Under the pieces are notes generated by a model. The model made no database searches and was not told the origin of the DNA. It saw only the letters and a list, made by a program, of their open reading frames with translations. Positions 20,181 to 31,953 of a DNA stretch of 64,000 nucleotides are shown piece by piece (the stretch's first letter is position 1; each line of letters opens with the position of its first letter). The DNA comes from Ichthyophis bannanicus (lineage: Eukaryota > Chordata > Amphibia > Gymnophiona > Ichthyophiidae): the NCBI GenBank assembly GCA_033557465.1, contig CM066033.1:1243859523-1243923522 (forward strand), written 5' to 3'. The translations under genes were made by a program, and so were the position numbers.

Positions 20181-22378
20181 TTATATTTCCATATTTTCTA
20201 AGCCACTTCAGGTAGTTCTATGGGCTGAAAGAGCAAAATGTGGGTATAATATTAGATTATATTCCTGTCTCCATCCCAGGTGCCTATACACACACTTCCT
20301 CTTTCACAGATATACTCTGATTCTCCAAGATCCCTTTCATACCACCATTTCTCCCAGTCCTCCTTTCACATCCCCAAGATCTTCTATTCAAATAACCTCC
20401 AGCCCCCCAACGCATGTTTCAGATGGTCATAGCCCTATCCCTCCTCCTCCTCCCCCCCTCCTTGTCCAGTTTGGCAGAAAGAGAGCAGTGACAGCACACT
20501 GGTCAGTGTCCTATGCATCTGCCATCCAGCACCCAACTGCTACTTTGAATAGGAAATCTAAAGGGATATACCCAATAGTAACATAAGAAAATAATTCCTT
20601 TTAGAAAAGATGGTAGATACAAGGAATAGCCTCTTAGTTGAGATTGTGGAGGTAAAAAAGCAGTTACAGAATTCAAGGGAGCATAGCATAAACAGAAAAG
20701 ATTCTTAGTTCCAAATATGGAAAGGTAAAGCTAAGATCAATTATGGTTTATTGTGTTGCAATAAGAATAGAAAATGGACAGACCAGATGGGTTTTCTGTT
20801 TTTTATCTGCCATCAGATTCCATGTGTTTGTTTTTCTATGTAAGATATTACATACACACAAGAATCTATTCTCAAATGAATGCACTAACACAAAGCTGTC
20901 TGCATATTCATTTTTTCTGGTCAGTTGCATGGTTCCTCTATTTTAATTTGCTTCTCTCATTTTGGAATAGAGCCTTGGATACCAGAAAACCAGTTTTCTA
21001 AAAGGACATTCATGACTTTTTTGTGAACTGTCAACACTGGACAAGATATGTTGACCATCCCTCCCCCCATGTCATCAGCATATAAATACAGCTAACTGTT
21101 TCCAGTCAGTTAATAAGTTTAAAAATATGTTTAATTAGATTGCTGTATGTGCTGTTTTTAAAATTCTGATTACTTCAGAGTTTTTCTGTAGTTAGGGAGT
21201 AATACACTGTAATTTAGATTTAACCACAACCCAGTACATAGCAACCTGGTTCTGATGTATTGTTATGGTTCAGTTTATAACCTTTCTATCAACATTTATC
21301 TTAGTCAGTGGGAGCCCCTGAGAGCCCTCTCCAGCACATCATAGACTATTGTGGTCACACTCAGGACTCCATCAAAATCACCATGCTCTTTTCTACAGCA
21401 AACACATCACTTCACACACAACAATGCCTACAAGAACTGATAACATATAGTATATCCATTTTAAATAAAGCTTTAATATTTTTATCATCCCCTTTGCAGA
21501 GAGATTGCACCAAAAGAGTGCACTTAATCCTTCCTCTTCCATTCTCCTTGTCTCTGTTCCCACCTGATGAACACATCCTTTAAACCAGCTTTCTATCTCC
21601 AAACATGTGAGGTCCCCCTCTATTTTCCATGATTCCTTACATATCTTGCTATCTCCAGTATCTCTATACGGAGCAGATAAGGGGTTTCCTTTGAGAAGTT
21701 TGTTAGTTTTGACAATAGGGGGGACTGATATAGCAACTAGTTTTCCTGGATCCTGACATGATAGGTATATATATGAAGGCATGAGTACATGTGTGGTAGG
21801 GATTCTTTGGCTGAGTAGGTACAGGAAATATGGAGCTCTTATGTGGGGCAGCTGATTCTCCATTGCCCACTGTACCTAACCTTACTACCCTGCGTTGATG
21901 CGTGTGATGTTGTTGTGAGCTATGAGCACCTTCTACAACTGGAGAAATACCTTCTACCTTCATTAGAAATAATTTAGTTTCTGACAGAAGATGATTTTCA
22001 TGTGTTTTATCAGTTATTTTCCTCATTTTTCCTATGGATGAGGTTATGTAGATGTTTCAGAACACATGTAGATGAAGCTGAATGGTGACTGAGTGTTCAC
22101 AAACATTTATATTCTTGGTCTATGTTCTTGCTGACATTAAGATGTGTACATGCTTTGTGCACTTTCTTTACCCTGTTTCAGGTTTTGATTATGTCAACAG
22201 AGCAACTCTACAGTACATGAGCTTAGTAGTGTATTACATGTTGGGGCCCGACAAAAATCTCTGAGTTTATTCTTTTTTCAAAGAAAGCACTAGATTATAT
22301 TTATTGGCACAATCTCTGGCTAATAAATTTTGGTCAGAAATTGTTCTGATTCCTGATCTAGGTAAATCAAGTACAGAT
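20181..22378. other. No recognised feature
   Basis: About 2.2 kb of AT-rich DNA with no convincing gene. The stretch near 20760-20830 (gaccagatgggttttctg, tttatctgccatcag) hints at a decayed LINE 3' end but is too weak to call. Confidence 0.4.
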
Positions 22379-22386
22379 GGTGAGGA

Positions 22387-22814
22387 CAGGGCCAGCCCAT
22401 CCACTAGACGGACATCTAGGGTGGCAGAACTTGGTGGGCAGCACACCATGTTTTTTTAAAGCGGCAGCTGTGCCACCACTTTGGTGCCCACAGCAGGCCA
22501 TGCACGTCGGCACCCGTGGCACAAAAACCGTGACCTGCCACTCCTGCTCTCTCCAACACAACTTTCTACTGGACAGGGGCAGGAGCAGCAGTCTATGTGT
22601 ACGCACAGGCACTGAAGCACATGCCCTGCCAGTGCACCAAAGTGGCGGCACAAAGCCACCGCTTTCAAAGAAATGAATTGCCCCACCCCCGCTGCCCCTC
22701 CTCCCTGCAGAACATGGATTCAGGCGGCACAGCAGGAGGGAAGAGATGCGGCGGGAGTGGACAGTGTGGCATGGGTGTCTTCCTGGGGTGGCAAAAACCC
22801 TTGGGCCAGCTCTG
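22387..22814. mobile_element. Candidate non-autonomous hAT element (imperfect ends)
   Basis: The left end CAGGGCCAGCCC and the inverted right end CAGAGCTGGCCC match at 9 of 12 positions. Flanking octamers ggtgagga (22379-22386) and ggtgaagg (22815-22822) match at 6 of 8 positions. That is what an old hAT target duplication would look like. The 428-bp interior is GC-rich and non-coding. Confidence 0.45.
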
Positions 22815-22976
22815 GGTGAAGGGAAAATGGTCCTACATGGAATCAAAAGCCATACATAAATAGTGTGTATCCATCAAAGCAGGCAGAGGAAATGCTAAAA
22901 GGCATACCTCAAGCCAACAGGCATTGCAACTCATGAACTGGGAGGAGCTCTCGCTAACTGAGAAAAACGTCATAGT

Positions 22977-23681
22977 ATAAGTATGAACATAAAACGTCAT
23001 GCTGGGTCAGACCATCGAGCCCAGCAATTTTAACCTAGCCATAGTCTACTTTGAGATGAACTCCACGCACAAAAAAATCCCAATGTAAGTTACAAAAGAA
23101 CATAAGATATGCCATACTGGGTCAGACCAAGGTCCATCAAGCCCAGTATCCTGTTTCCAACAGTGGCCAATCTAGGTCATAAGTACCTAGCAGTTTCCCC
23201 AAAAGACACAGGTTCCACAATGCTTGTACTGTGTCAAGCAGTGATATCCTGGGTTCCTTTTAATGGTGGTTTATGGACTTTCCTCCAGATACTTGTCCAA
23301 ACCATTTTTAAACCCAGCTAAACTAACAGCTTTTACTACGTTCTCCGGTAACAAATTCCAGAGTTTGATTACACGTTGAATGAAAAAATATTTTCTCTTA
23401 TTAGTCTTAAATAGTTCACCCTGTAGCTTCATTGCATGTCCCCTAGTCTTTCTATATTCTGATGACATAAACAATCAATCTACATTTACCCGTTCCACTC
23501 CATACATTAATTTATAGACCTCTATCATATCTCCCCTCAGCTGTCTCTTTTCCATGTTGAAGAGCCCTAACCTTCAGCCTTTCTTCATAGGGGTATCCTT
23601 CCATCCCCTTTACCATTTTGGTGGCTCTTCTCTGTACCTTTTCTAACGCTATATCCTTTTTAAGATACGGTGACCAGAAGT
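22977..23681 (-). pseudogene. CR1 3'-end fragments (two pieces)
   Basis: The part 23096-23681 matches the CR1 3' end from cataagatatgccatactgg to the ORF2 C-terminus ([29 protein letters not shown]). It stops at the phrase for [11 protein letters not shown]. The preceding 22977-23095 (gaacataaaacgtcatgctgggtcagacc) is the 3' end of a different CR1 subfamily that abuts it. Confidence 0.8.
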
Positions 23682-24140
23682 TGGTCACATCAAAAACCAA
23701 AAAATAAAAAAACAACTACATTAATTTTCATAAAGCCTTTAACTATTTCCAGTGACAAACATTTGACATTTCTAATGATATGATGAGTAGTGGCGATGAA
23801 CATTCAGTGTAGTCTTTTAAAACATCACAATCTGTTTTAGGGGATCTATGGGGGATATATTATCAGAATTGCAGACTGCAGATGAGTCAGTTTATTGATG
23901 GATTAGTCATAGCACAGATCTCAAACCAGGTCTCAAACCAAATAGCAGCAACAGTATCCACAGAGTGCTTGTCACCAGCCCAAGCGGCAGTATTGAATAA
24001 GGGACTGTCATTCGTTCCTACTATCCAGTTTCATTTTGCCCACAGCGGGCAGTGTTTAAAAAATGTGTGTGACCAAATTAGCTTATTATATGCTAATCAT
24101 CATATGTTACAATATAAAAATCTTGAACATTTGACTTATG

Positions 24141-24378
24141 TACATAAGAACATAAGAACATAAGATATGCCATACTGGGTCAGACCAAGGTCCATCAAGC
24201 CCAGTATCCTGTTTCCAACAGTGGCCAATCTAGGTCATACGTACCTAGCAGTTTTCCCAAAAGACACAGGTTCCACAATGCTTGTACTGGGTCAAGCATT
24301 GGTATCCTGGGTCCTTTCTTAATAAAGGTTTATGGATCTTTCCTCCAGGAACTTGTCCAAACCTTTTTTAAACCCATC
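24141..24378 (-). mobile_element. CR1 3'-end fragment with short 8-bp tail
   Basis: It starts with cataagaacataagaacataag (two tail units). It runs through the CR1 3' UTR to the codons for GLDKFLEE, where it is truncated at the 5' side. It directly abuts the decayed RTE element at 24379. Confidence 0.85.
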
Positions 24379-24402
24379 AGTACAACTATTATTCAGGTAT
24401 AT

Positions 24403-24657
24403 GTGCCAACGACTGCAGAAGAGGAAAACGTTGATCAGTTCTATGAACAAGTACAAGCTGAAATTGACAGAACATGCAAACAAGATATTCTGATAGTCAT
24501 GGGGGACCAGAACCCAAAGGTTGGGAACAAAGAAGGTAAAGTGGTTGGAAAATATGGGTTTGGCAAAAGAAATGAAGCTGGAGAAAGACTGATAGAATTC
24601 TGTAAGACCAACAATCTATTCATCTCAAATACTTTCTTCCAGCAATACAAGAGGTAA
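24403..24657 (+). pseudogene. RTE endonuclease fragment
   Basis: An 84-aa open stretch of the RTE APE-type endonuclease. The metal-binding GDFN block reads GDQN, so it is probably inactive. It ends at a stop after FFQQYKR, although the matching coding sequence continues (LYTWKM...), which shows a point nonsense change. Confidence 0.8.
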
Positions 24658-25317
24658 CTATACACATGGAAGATGACGATGGAAACGTTCAATAACATTA
24701 ACAAAAACAAAACCTGACTATCATACAGATCACCAGCTACTAGCATTCAGACTCAGCTGAAAAAGAGAGCTACTCATGGATGTAGCAAAATATGATCTTA
24801 AAAATATACCACTGGAATTTAAAGATGGCCTGCAAAATCAATTTGCCATTTTTGATACAAATGACAGAGCACCAGAAAAGTTAGGGGATAACATGTGTTT
24901 GAAGGAAATGAAAAGTCACTGCAAAAGATGGAAAAGCAAAAATGGTCAAAATAGATGGCCAAAAACTCTGAAAATTGCTCAAACATACAGAAGCTAAAGT
25001 GAGAGGAAAAAGGTAATCATGCAACATGATAGAGATTTCCAAGTGCAGCAAGATGAGACAAATAGAAGTGCTACAATGACAAATGCAACGAAATAGAATT
25101 AGAAAATGTTAAAGGAAGAACAATATTGGTTTTCCTAAAGCCATGAGATTTAAAGAGAAAATTCCAGCCTCAAACTAGAATGCCAAAAGATTCTCAAGGA
25201 TTAATGTTGAATGATGCTGAGTAGATCAGGAAAGATGTAAAGAATGCACAATCATTATACCATGAAAATTGAGTAGATCAACAGCGATTTCAACCTGTAC
25301 CTTATGGTCAGGAACCA

Positions 25318-25521
25318 TTGGTGATGAAAAAAGAAGTCGAACCTGTATTAAAAATATTATCTAAGAACAAAGCACCAGAAATTGATGGCATTCCCACTGA
25401 AGTACTACAACAATCAGATGCAGCTGTTATAATATTTACAAGGCGACTTTGCCAGGAAATTTGGAAGACAACATCATGGCCAACTGACTCAAAGATCTCT
25501 GTTCATACTAATACTGAATAA
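25318..25521 (+). pseudogene. RTE reverse transcriptase N-terminal fragment
   Basis: A 67-aa frame with LSKNKAPEIDGIPTEVLQQS, the first RT block of RTE-type LINEs (KAPGxDGIPxE), and LCQEIWKTTSWPTD. Downstream RT blocks continue in other frames at 25634-25852. Confidence 0.75.
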
Positions 25522-25945
25522 AGGTGATTTGACCAACTATAGAAATTATTGCACAATCTCTCTGATCCCATATGCCAGCAAGATTTTACTCAAGCTACAT
25601 CAGTGTAGACCATAACCATACCTGGAACAAGAATTGACTTATGAGCAAGCAGGGTTCAGAAAAGGGCAAGGAACAAGAGACATCACGAATGTGAGATGGA
25701 TCTTTGAAATGACAAAAGAATACAAAAAGGATATCTATATGTATTTTATTTATAGCAAGGCCTTTATGTATCACATGAAAAAACGGGGCCACATTAGGAA
25801 ACATGGGGATACCAGAAAACGTGATAGGTCTCATGCACAACCTTTACATTGATGAAGAAGCAACAGTACAAACAGAACAAGGAGAAAAAGTGTATGAGAA
25901 GGCTGCATACTTCCTCCATACCTGTTCAATTTATATGCAGAACAA

Positions 25946-26043
25946 ATCATCAACAACCTTTGCTATCAACAACCTTTGCTATCTGACAATACCACATCAA
26001 CAACCTTTGCTATCAACAACCTTTGCTATCTGACAATACCACA
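25946..26043 (+). repeat. Tandem duplication inside the RTE copy
   Basis: The phrase atcaacaacctttgctat occurs four times. The larger unit ending ctgacaataccac is duplicated with a period of about 47 bp. This is a local expansion within the RT region and it disrupts the reading frame. Confidence 0.75.
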
Positions 26044-26772
26044 TTATTGGCTGACAGTGAAGTCGATCTAAGACATCTGCTTTTCAAGATCAAGAAACAC
26101 AGTCTTAAAATGGGCATGCACATTAATATGAATACAATTAGCAAAATCAATTTCATTCTTGATGGAGAAGAAATAGAAATAGTAGATAACTTTAACCTGC
26201 CTGGATCAATAAATCAATAATGAGATAACCAGCAGTCAAGAAATCCAATGCATTGCTCTTGGCAGAATGGTTATAAAGGATCTGGATACGATTTTCAAGT
26301 GCAGAGATGTATAAAGATTCAACTTGTCCAAGCCTTGATATTTTCAATATCTTCATATGATGCAAAAGTTAAACAGTGAAGAAGGAAAACAGAAAATCAA
26401 TGACTTCAAATTATGCTGCTGGCAAAGAATACCATGTACACTATGAACTACCCAAACAACAACTCAGTCACTACTAGAGGAGATCAAACCTAAGCTTTTT
26501 TGGAAGCTTTAATGTCAAGGCTTCAACTTTCATACTTTGGAAACATCACATAAAGAGAGAGAATTAGAGAAAGATATCATGCTTATCAAGGTTGAAGGTC
26601 AGCACAAAAGAGGAAGGCCAGCAATGTGATGGAACGATACAATAACATCAGCTACAGATGCCATTCCATCAACAATTAGCCACCTGAGTGAATACTGAGC
26701 ACAGTTTAAGACAACTATCCATAGGGTCACTATGAGTTGACATAGACTTGATGGCACTTAACAACAACAACC

Positions 26773-27280
26773 AAAATATTTACTAAAAAGTGAGGTCTTC
26801 AATCCTCTCCTAAATTCTAGTAAATCATTGGAACTTGAAATGTGTTGGTGCATGAAGAGTTTTGTTATCCACCAACACATGGCCCCATGAACTGCTGTCA
26901 TCTAATGAAATGTGCTGTAATTGCAAGGCACAGTTATACTGGGCACAGATACAGTGTGACCTCTAGTTAGAAATGAATAAGATCATATTACAACGCTGTT
27001 CTAATCATATCACATGCAGATGTATCACACACAGTTGTGCATTAACAAGTAACTCTGTAATGAAATAGTTTGCTGAGTCTGCTGCAATGCCATCTCACAC
27101 CATGCACCTTTAACCTCCTAAGGCAATTTGTTGGCTGGAGTAGCTGCCAGGCAGCATGTACATATCAATGTTATCAGGTAAGGAGGTGCCACAGATGTGG
27201 TATTCACTGGCCGAGACACCCCTAAAGGAACAGTTAAGGACACACAGCATCCTCCATGTAAGATAGAAAGTTGCCATTCA
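26773..27280. other. No recognised feature
   Basis: About 500 bp between the RTE 3' end and a SINE. I see no ORF, repeat or element end I can support. Confidence 0.4.
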
Positions 27281-27366
27281 GGGTGGAGGAGTAGCTTAAA
27301 AGTTTAACCAATGCTTTAGAAACCCAGGTAATCAGGGGTTGAGTCCCACTTAATCCTTTTAAAATC
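27281..27366 (+). mobile_element. tRNA-headed SINE fragment
   Basis: The phrase ggaggagtagcttaaaagtt, followed by aaacccaggtaatcaggggttgagtccca, resembles an A box and a B box (GGGTTGAGTCC) in tRNA spacing. Only the head is preserved. Confidence 0.55.
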
Positions 27367-27599
27367 TGAAAAACAAAACACACCTAGTGAAGGTACATAA
27401 GAGCATAAGAAATGCCATACTGGGTCAAACTGAGGTCCATCAAGCCCAGTATCCAGTTTCCAACATTGGCCAATCCAGGTCACAAGTACCTGGCAGTTTC
27501 CCAAAAAGACACACAGGTTCCACAATGCTTCAAAACATAGAAATATGACGGCAGAAAAAGACCACATGGCCTATCTAGTCTGCCCTTCCATATCAACTA

Positions 27600-28388
27600 C
27601 TACAATAGTCCCCACTTTTCCTTTAGAGATCCTCTATGTTTGTCCCATGCTTTTTTGAAGTCAGATACTGTCCTCATCTCTACCACCTCCACTGGGAGAC
27701 TATTCAATGCATCTACCACTCTTTCCATAAAGAAATATTTCCACATATTACTCCTGAGTTTATCCCCTTTCACCCTCATCCTATGTTTCCTCATAGCAGA
27801 GCTTGCTTTCAATCGAATGAGGTTCTCCTCAAGTGCATTTATGCCATGGCTTTATTTAAACGTCTCTATCATATCTCTTCTATCCCACCTTTCCTCTAAA
27901 CTAAGCATACGTAATATGATCCTTATGTCTGTCCTCATATGCTTTATAATGAAGATCACTAACCATTTTAGTAGCCACCCTCTACACAGACTCCAACCTG
28001 TTTATGTCCTTTTGAAGGTGTGGTCTCCAAAACTGCATACAATACTCCAAATGAGGTAGCACCAAAGACTTATATAGTGGCACTATCATCTCTTTTTTTC
28101 TGCTGGCCATTCTTCTCCCTATGTACCCAAGCATCCTTCTAGCTTTCACTTTCGACTTTTCTACCTGTTTAGCTACTTTAAGATCATCAGACACAGTCAC
28201 TCCCAGGTCACACTCTTCTTTTGTGGACAGAAGTACTTCACCCCTTACACTGTTCCGCTCCTCTGGATTATTGCAACCCAAATGCATGACTCTGCATTTT
28301 TTAGCATTAAATCTTAGCTGCCAAATTCTAGACCATTCTTCAAGCTTAGCTAGATTCCTCCTCATGTTATTTACTCCTTTCAGGGTAT
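27600..28388 (-). pseudogene. CR1-B ORF2 C-terminal region
   Basis: Minus-strand frames give GVNNMRRNLAKLEEWSRIWQ, AKKCRVMHLGCNNP, CDLGVTVSDDLK, VLPHLEYCMQFWRPHLQKD, then KYFFMERVVDALNSLP. This is the post-RT part of CR1 ORF2. A frame break lies between about 27812 and 27982. Confidence 0.85.
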
Positions 28389-29822
28389 TGTGGTAAGGAG
28401 AGGGTAGCCCAGCCGGGGGAAACAAAGGAAAAAGGGATTTTTCCCCTTTGCGGGGGATGGGCGCACCTGAACACACATACCAAAGTAAAGGCAGTGAAAG
28501 AAACCACAGTTGTAGAGCTAGGCTAAAGCCCCACTCAGACTCCATGGCAACCCTAAGTAAGGATAGGAGATACATGGGGGTGGAGTCAGAAGGGGAGGTA
28601 CCTTGCCCAACATTTAAGTTTGAGCAAACAGAGAAGGGTGTGGAGAAGAGTAGCAGGAAGGGCAAGAACAAGGGCAGCCAGAGCTGCAGCCAAGAGAGCA
28701 GCAGACAACGCTCCAAGGAGAGGACCAAACACAGTGGCAAGAGGGAGAGAGACAGAAGACTGGCGGTGGAGAAGCTAAGACAGGAGGGCTCAGACTCCTC
28801 TGAAGAAAGGCGTGTCTTCAGGCAGAGGAAACCCAGGAAAGCTGAGAGGAAATCCTGCAGTGATTCCCTGAATAGCTCTGAGGCAGAGATAACTACAGCC
28901 AACAGAAGCCCCAGCTGTGAAACTCCCACAGTAAAGCTCCAAGGTAGGAGAAAGAAAACAGAGAAAGCTAATGCTTATGACTCTTGCTCAGATTCTGAGG
29001 AGAGGATTATACCTAGAAAAACCCAGAACAGAAAGAAGGGTTTTATAAAGAAAGCTGAACAAGAAAGTCCTGCTAGTGTTCTTCCAAAGGAAGGGAGGGC
29101 AGTGCAATGGGATAGGCTGTTTAAGCTTTTAAAGGACATAAACCTAAAAGTACCTGAACGTTTCCAAGTTTCCCCAGCAGGCAGCTCAGAAGAAAGCATG
29201 GAGGTGGATTGTAGCGAGGATGACCAGGGGTCCACCTGTTCTGAGATGGAGTGTGCTGTATGCGTTGCTGCTAATTGAAGGAAGCAAAGTAGTAGGAAGA
29301 ATTCAGGAAGCTGTTACCAGTTTGTCATAGCTGGAAGCTTGAAAGAAAGGAGAGAAGGAATCTTATGTTGAAGTACTAAGGTTCTCTGCTAAAGGAAAGT
29401 GGATAGTGCAATCAAGTCTGTGCTACTCAGCTGAGGACTGTTTTAATTGCAAACAGCTAAAAGGAAGCTGGCAGCATTACTGATCTCGGTTGTATGCTTT
29501 AGCTACAAGTACCATTGTTAATTCTGGAGTCAGAAATCTCTTAAAGGAAAAGGGAAAGAAGTTGTTGTAAATAACTCCACTGAAACACACTGTTTGCATT
29601 TACTTTATTTTGGAGAAAATTATCCTTGTTTCTTTTGCTGAGTGTGAAAGCTTCTTCAAAGACTGTTACCAAACTGACCTAGAGGAACCCAATAAAATTC
29701 CTGTGTGCTTTAACATCCACTTGGTCTACTTTCAATACACAACTACACCTTTGAGATAAAGGGATACAAGATGGACGCCCGTCCCTACTAGGTGACGGCC
29801 TAGTGGGGGCGCGTGCGCCACA
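28389..29822 (+). mobile_element. Solo LTR 1 (about 1.43 kb) with internal ORF
   Basis: It begins TGTGGTAAGG and ends GCGCCACA, so the first and last five bases are TGTGG and CCACA. The duplicated tetranucleotide GTAT flanks it (28385-28388 and 29823-29826). Removing the element plus one GTAT restores the CR1 reading frame. An ATTTAAG promoter-like motif sits near 28613 and an AATAAA signal near 29691, which is the order expected in an LTR. No internal retroviral genes or second LTR are present, so it is a solo LTR left by recombination. Family not identified (Gypsy- or retrovirus-like; a 4-bp duplication fits either). Confidence 0.75.
28448..29278 (+). CDS. Long ORF inside solo LTR 1, unknown protein
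   Basis: A 276-aa ORF, extremely rich in Lys, Arg, Ser and Glu, with RS/RE-like stretches (SKERTKHSGKRERDRR) and a short acidic C-terminus with three cysteines. I know no matching domain. It starts upstream of the ATTTAAG motif at 28613, so the first ~55 codons may lie outside an LTR-driven transcript. The purine-rich composition alone could keep the frame open. The second LTR (40334-41752) has a comparable ORF ending with a similar MDCSLCQ motif, which favours some constraint but is not proof. Confidence 0.35.
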   Translation: MRGMGAPEHTYQSKGSERNHSCRARLKPHSDSMATLSKDRRYMGVESEGEVPCPTFKFEQTEKGVEKSSRKGKNKGSQSCSQESSRQRSKERTKHSGKRERDRRLAVEKLRQEGSDSSEERRVFRQRKPRKAERKSCSDSLNSSEAEITTANRSPSCETPTVKLQGRRKKTEKANAYDSCSDSEERIIPRKTQNRKKGFIKKAEQESPASVLPKEGRAVQWDRLFKLLKDINLKVPERFQVSPAGSSEESMEVDCSEDDQGSTCSEMECAVCVAAN

Positions 29823-29826
29823 GTAT

Positions 29827-30739
29827 CTACTCTATTGCATATTTTGGTATCAACTGCAAAGAGGCAAACCTCACCCAACAGACCTTCCGCAATATCACTT
29901 ACAAAGATATTAAAAAGAATCGGGCCAAAGACAGATCCCTGTGATATACCACTGGTAACCTCCTTTTCCTCAGAGTGAGCACCATTTACCTGTAGCCTTT
30001 GTCGCCTCCCACTCAACCAATTTTTAAACCAATCAGTAACTTTAGTGTCCATCCCTAAGGTGCTCAGTTTGTTTATAAGTCACTTGTGTATAACGGTGTC
30101 AAAGGCTTTACTGAAATCTAAGTTCACCACATCTAGGATTCTCCCTTGCTCCAACTCCCTGGTCATCCAGTCAAAGAAATCAATCATATTTGTCTGATAA
30201 GACCTGCCTCTGGTGAATCCATGCTGTTTCCAGTTCTGTAATCCATTGGACTCCAGAAACCTCACTATTTTCTCTTTCAGCAGCATTTCCACTAATTTAC
30301 TCACCATAGAGATTAGACTAACCGGCCTGTAGTTTTCAACCACATCCTTACTTCTGCTTTTGTGTAAAGGGACCACATGTGCCTCTCTCCAGTCCTTTGG
30401 CACCACTCCCTACTCCAAAGAGACATTGAAAAGGACAGTCAGTGGAGCTGCTAGAATGTCCCCATATTCCTTCAGTATTCTCGGATGTATCCCATCTGGT
30501 TCCATCACTTTGTCTACTTTTAGTTTAGCTAGTTCCTCATGAACACAGTCTTCTGAAAATTGTTCGAGATCCTCTTCACTTCTGTTCCTATTTGTGGGTG
30601 TTTTCTGAGGTCCAGCTCTTGACCCTTCATCTGTGAACACAGAACACAAATATTTGTTAAGCAATTCCGCTTTATCCTTATCAGCTTCTACATATTCCTC
30701 CCCTTCACCCTTGAGCCTGATAATACCACTTTTGGGCAA
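29827..30739 (-). pseudogene. CR1-B ORF2 reverse transcriptase region
   Basis: Three minus-strand frames carry the RT: 30739-30410 (DKVMEPDGIHPRILKE), 30406-30080 (DWREAHVVPLHK, ENYRPVSLIS, VNLDFSKAFD) and 30052-29827 (SGISQGSVFGPILFNIF, FAVDTKICNRVDT). The catalytic FADD box reads FAVD, so the first catalytic Asp is lost. The C-terminal continuation lies beyond the solo LTR. Confidence 0.88.
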
Positions 30740-31953
30740 GCAGTGGATTTCCCGGGTCCTCTTTAATAATGGTTTATGGACCTTTCCTTCACAAACTTGT
30801 CAAACCTTTTTTAAACCCAGCTACACTAACAGCTTTTACTACACCCTCCAGTAATGAATTCCAGTGTTTGATTACATGCTGAGTGAAAAAATATTTTCTC
30901 CTATTAGTCTTAAATGGGTTACACTATAGCTTCATTGAATGACCCCTAGTCTTTCTACTTTATAATGGCGTAAACAATTGATCTTCATTTACCTGTTCCA
31001 CTCCATTCATTAATTTATAGACCTCTATCATATCTTCCTTCAGCTGTCTCTTTTCCAGATTGAGGAGCCCTAACCTTTTAAGCCTCTACTCATAGAGGTA
31101 TCCTTCCATCCCCTTTACCATTTTGGTGGCTCTTCTCTGTACCTTTTCTAATTCTGCTATATCCTTTTTAAGATACGGCGACCAGAATTGAACACAATAT
31201 TCAAGATGCAATTGCACCATGGAACGATACAGAGGCATCATAATATCCTGTTTTATTCTCCATTCTTTTCCTTATGATTCCTAGTATTCTATTTGCTTTC
31301 TTGGCTGCCACTACACACTGGGCAGAAGGTTTCAATGTGTTATCCACGATGACACCTAAATCTTTTTCCTGGGTGGTGGTTCCTAATGTGGAAGCTTGCA
31401 TTGTGTAATCATAGTTTTGGTTGTTCTTTCTTAGGTGCATAACTTTGCACTTGTCCACATTAAATTTCATCTGACATCTGAACGTCCAGTCTTCCAATTT
31501 AACAAGATCCTTTTGCAATTTTTCACAATCCTCTTGCGTTTTAACAACGTTGAATAATTTTGTGTCATCTGCAAATTGGATTACCTCACTCGTTATTCCC
31601 ATGTGCAGGTCATTTATGAATATGTTAAAAAGCAGCGGACCCAGCACAGATCCCTGGGGTACTCCACTATTCACCTTTCTCCACTGGTAAAATTGACCAT
31701 TTAGCCCTACTCTCTGCTTTCTATCTTTTAACTAGTTCCTGATCCACAATACTACACTGCCTCCTATCCCATGACTTTTTAAATTTGGCCAAGAGTCTCT
31801 CATGAGGGACCTTGTCAACGGCTTTCTGAAAATCCAGATACACTATATTGACCAGTTCATCTTTGTCTACCTGTTTATTCACACCTCAAAAAATATAACA
31901 GATTAGTAAGACAAGACCTTCCTTGGCTAAATCCATGTTGACTTTCTCCCATT
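30740..31953 (-). pseudogene. CR1-A ORF2 RT and C-terminal region
   Basis: Minus-strand frames match the intact ORF2 from SGVPQGSVLGPLLFNIF and FADDTKLF (31674-31201) down to the C-terminus. Stops and frame breaks are frequent, for instance in the lead-in near 31735 and 31880. The FADD box itself is intact in this copy. Confidence 0.85.

Larger units (their letters stand above)
24379..26772 (+). mobile_element. Decayed RTE-clade LINE
   Basis: Forward frames give an RTE-type endonuclease (VYVPTTAEEENVDQFYEQV, MGDQNPKVGN where the family has GDFNAKVG, GKYGFGKRNEAGERL, FCKTNNLFISNTFFQ). An RT start follows at about 25318-25521 (SKNKAPEIDGIPTEVLQQ), then scattered RT pieces (EQAGFRKGQGTRDI, IYSKAF). 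The 3' end (gttgacatagacttgatggc, acttaacaacaacaa) matches inverted fragments at 31954 and 37921. Many stops show great age. Confidence 0.8.
27531..30739 (-). mobile_element. CR1 (subfamily B) copy, nested in subfamily A
   Basis: Its 3' end reads aaacatagaaatatgacggc, a different CR1 terminus from the common one here. It encodes an ORF2 C-terminal half split by a solo LTR: 27531-28388 and 29827-30739. Across the LTR the codons for NRVDT and LKGVNNMRRNLAKLEEW rejoin exactly once the 4-bp duplication is removed. It is 5'-truncated at about 30739. Confidence 0.85.

Noticed and set aside
28448..29278. Host SR-type splicing factor gene
   Set aside because: The ORF lies wholly within a mobile unit bounded by TG...CA ends and a 4-bp duplication, and no RRM or intron structure is visible.
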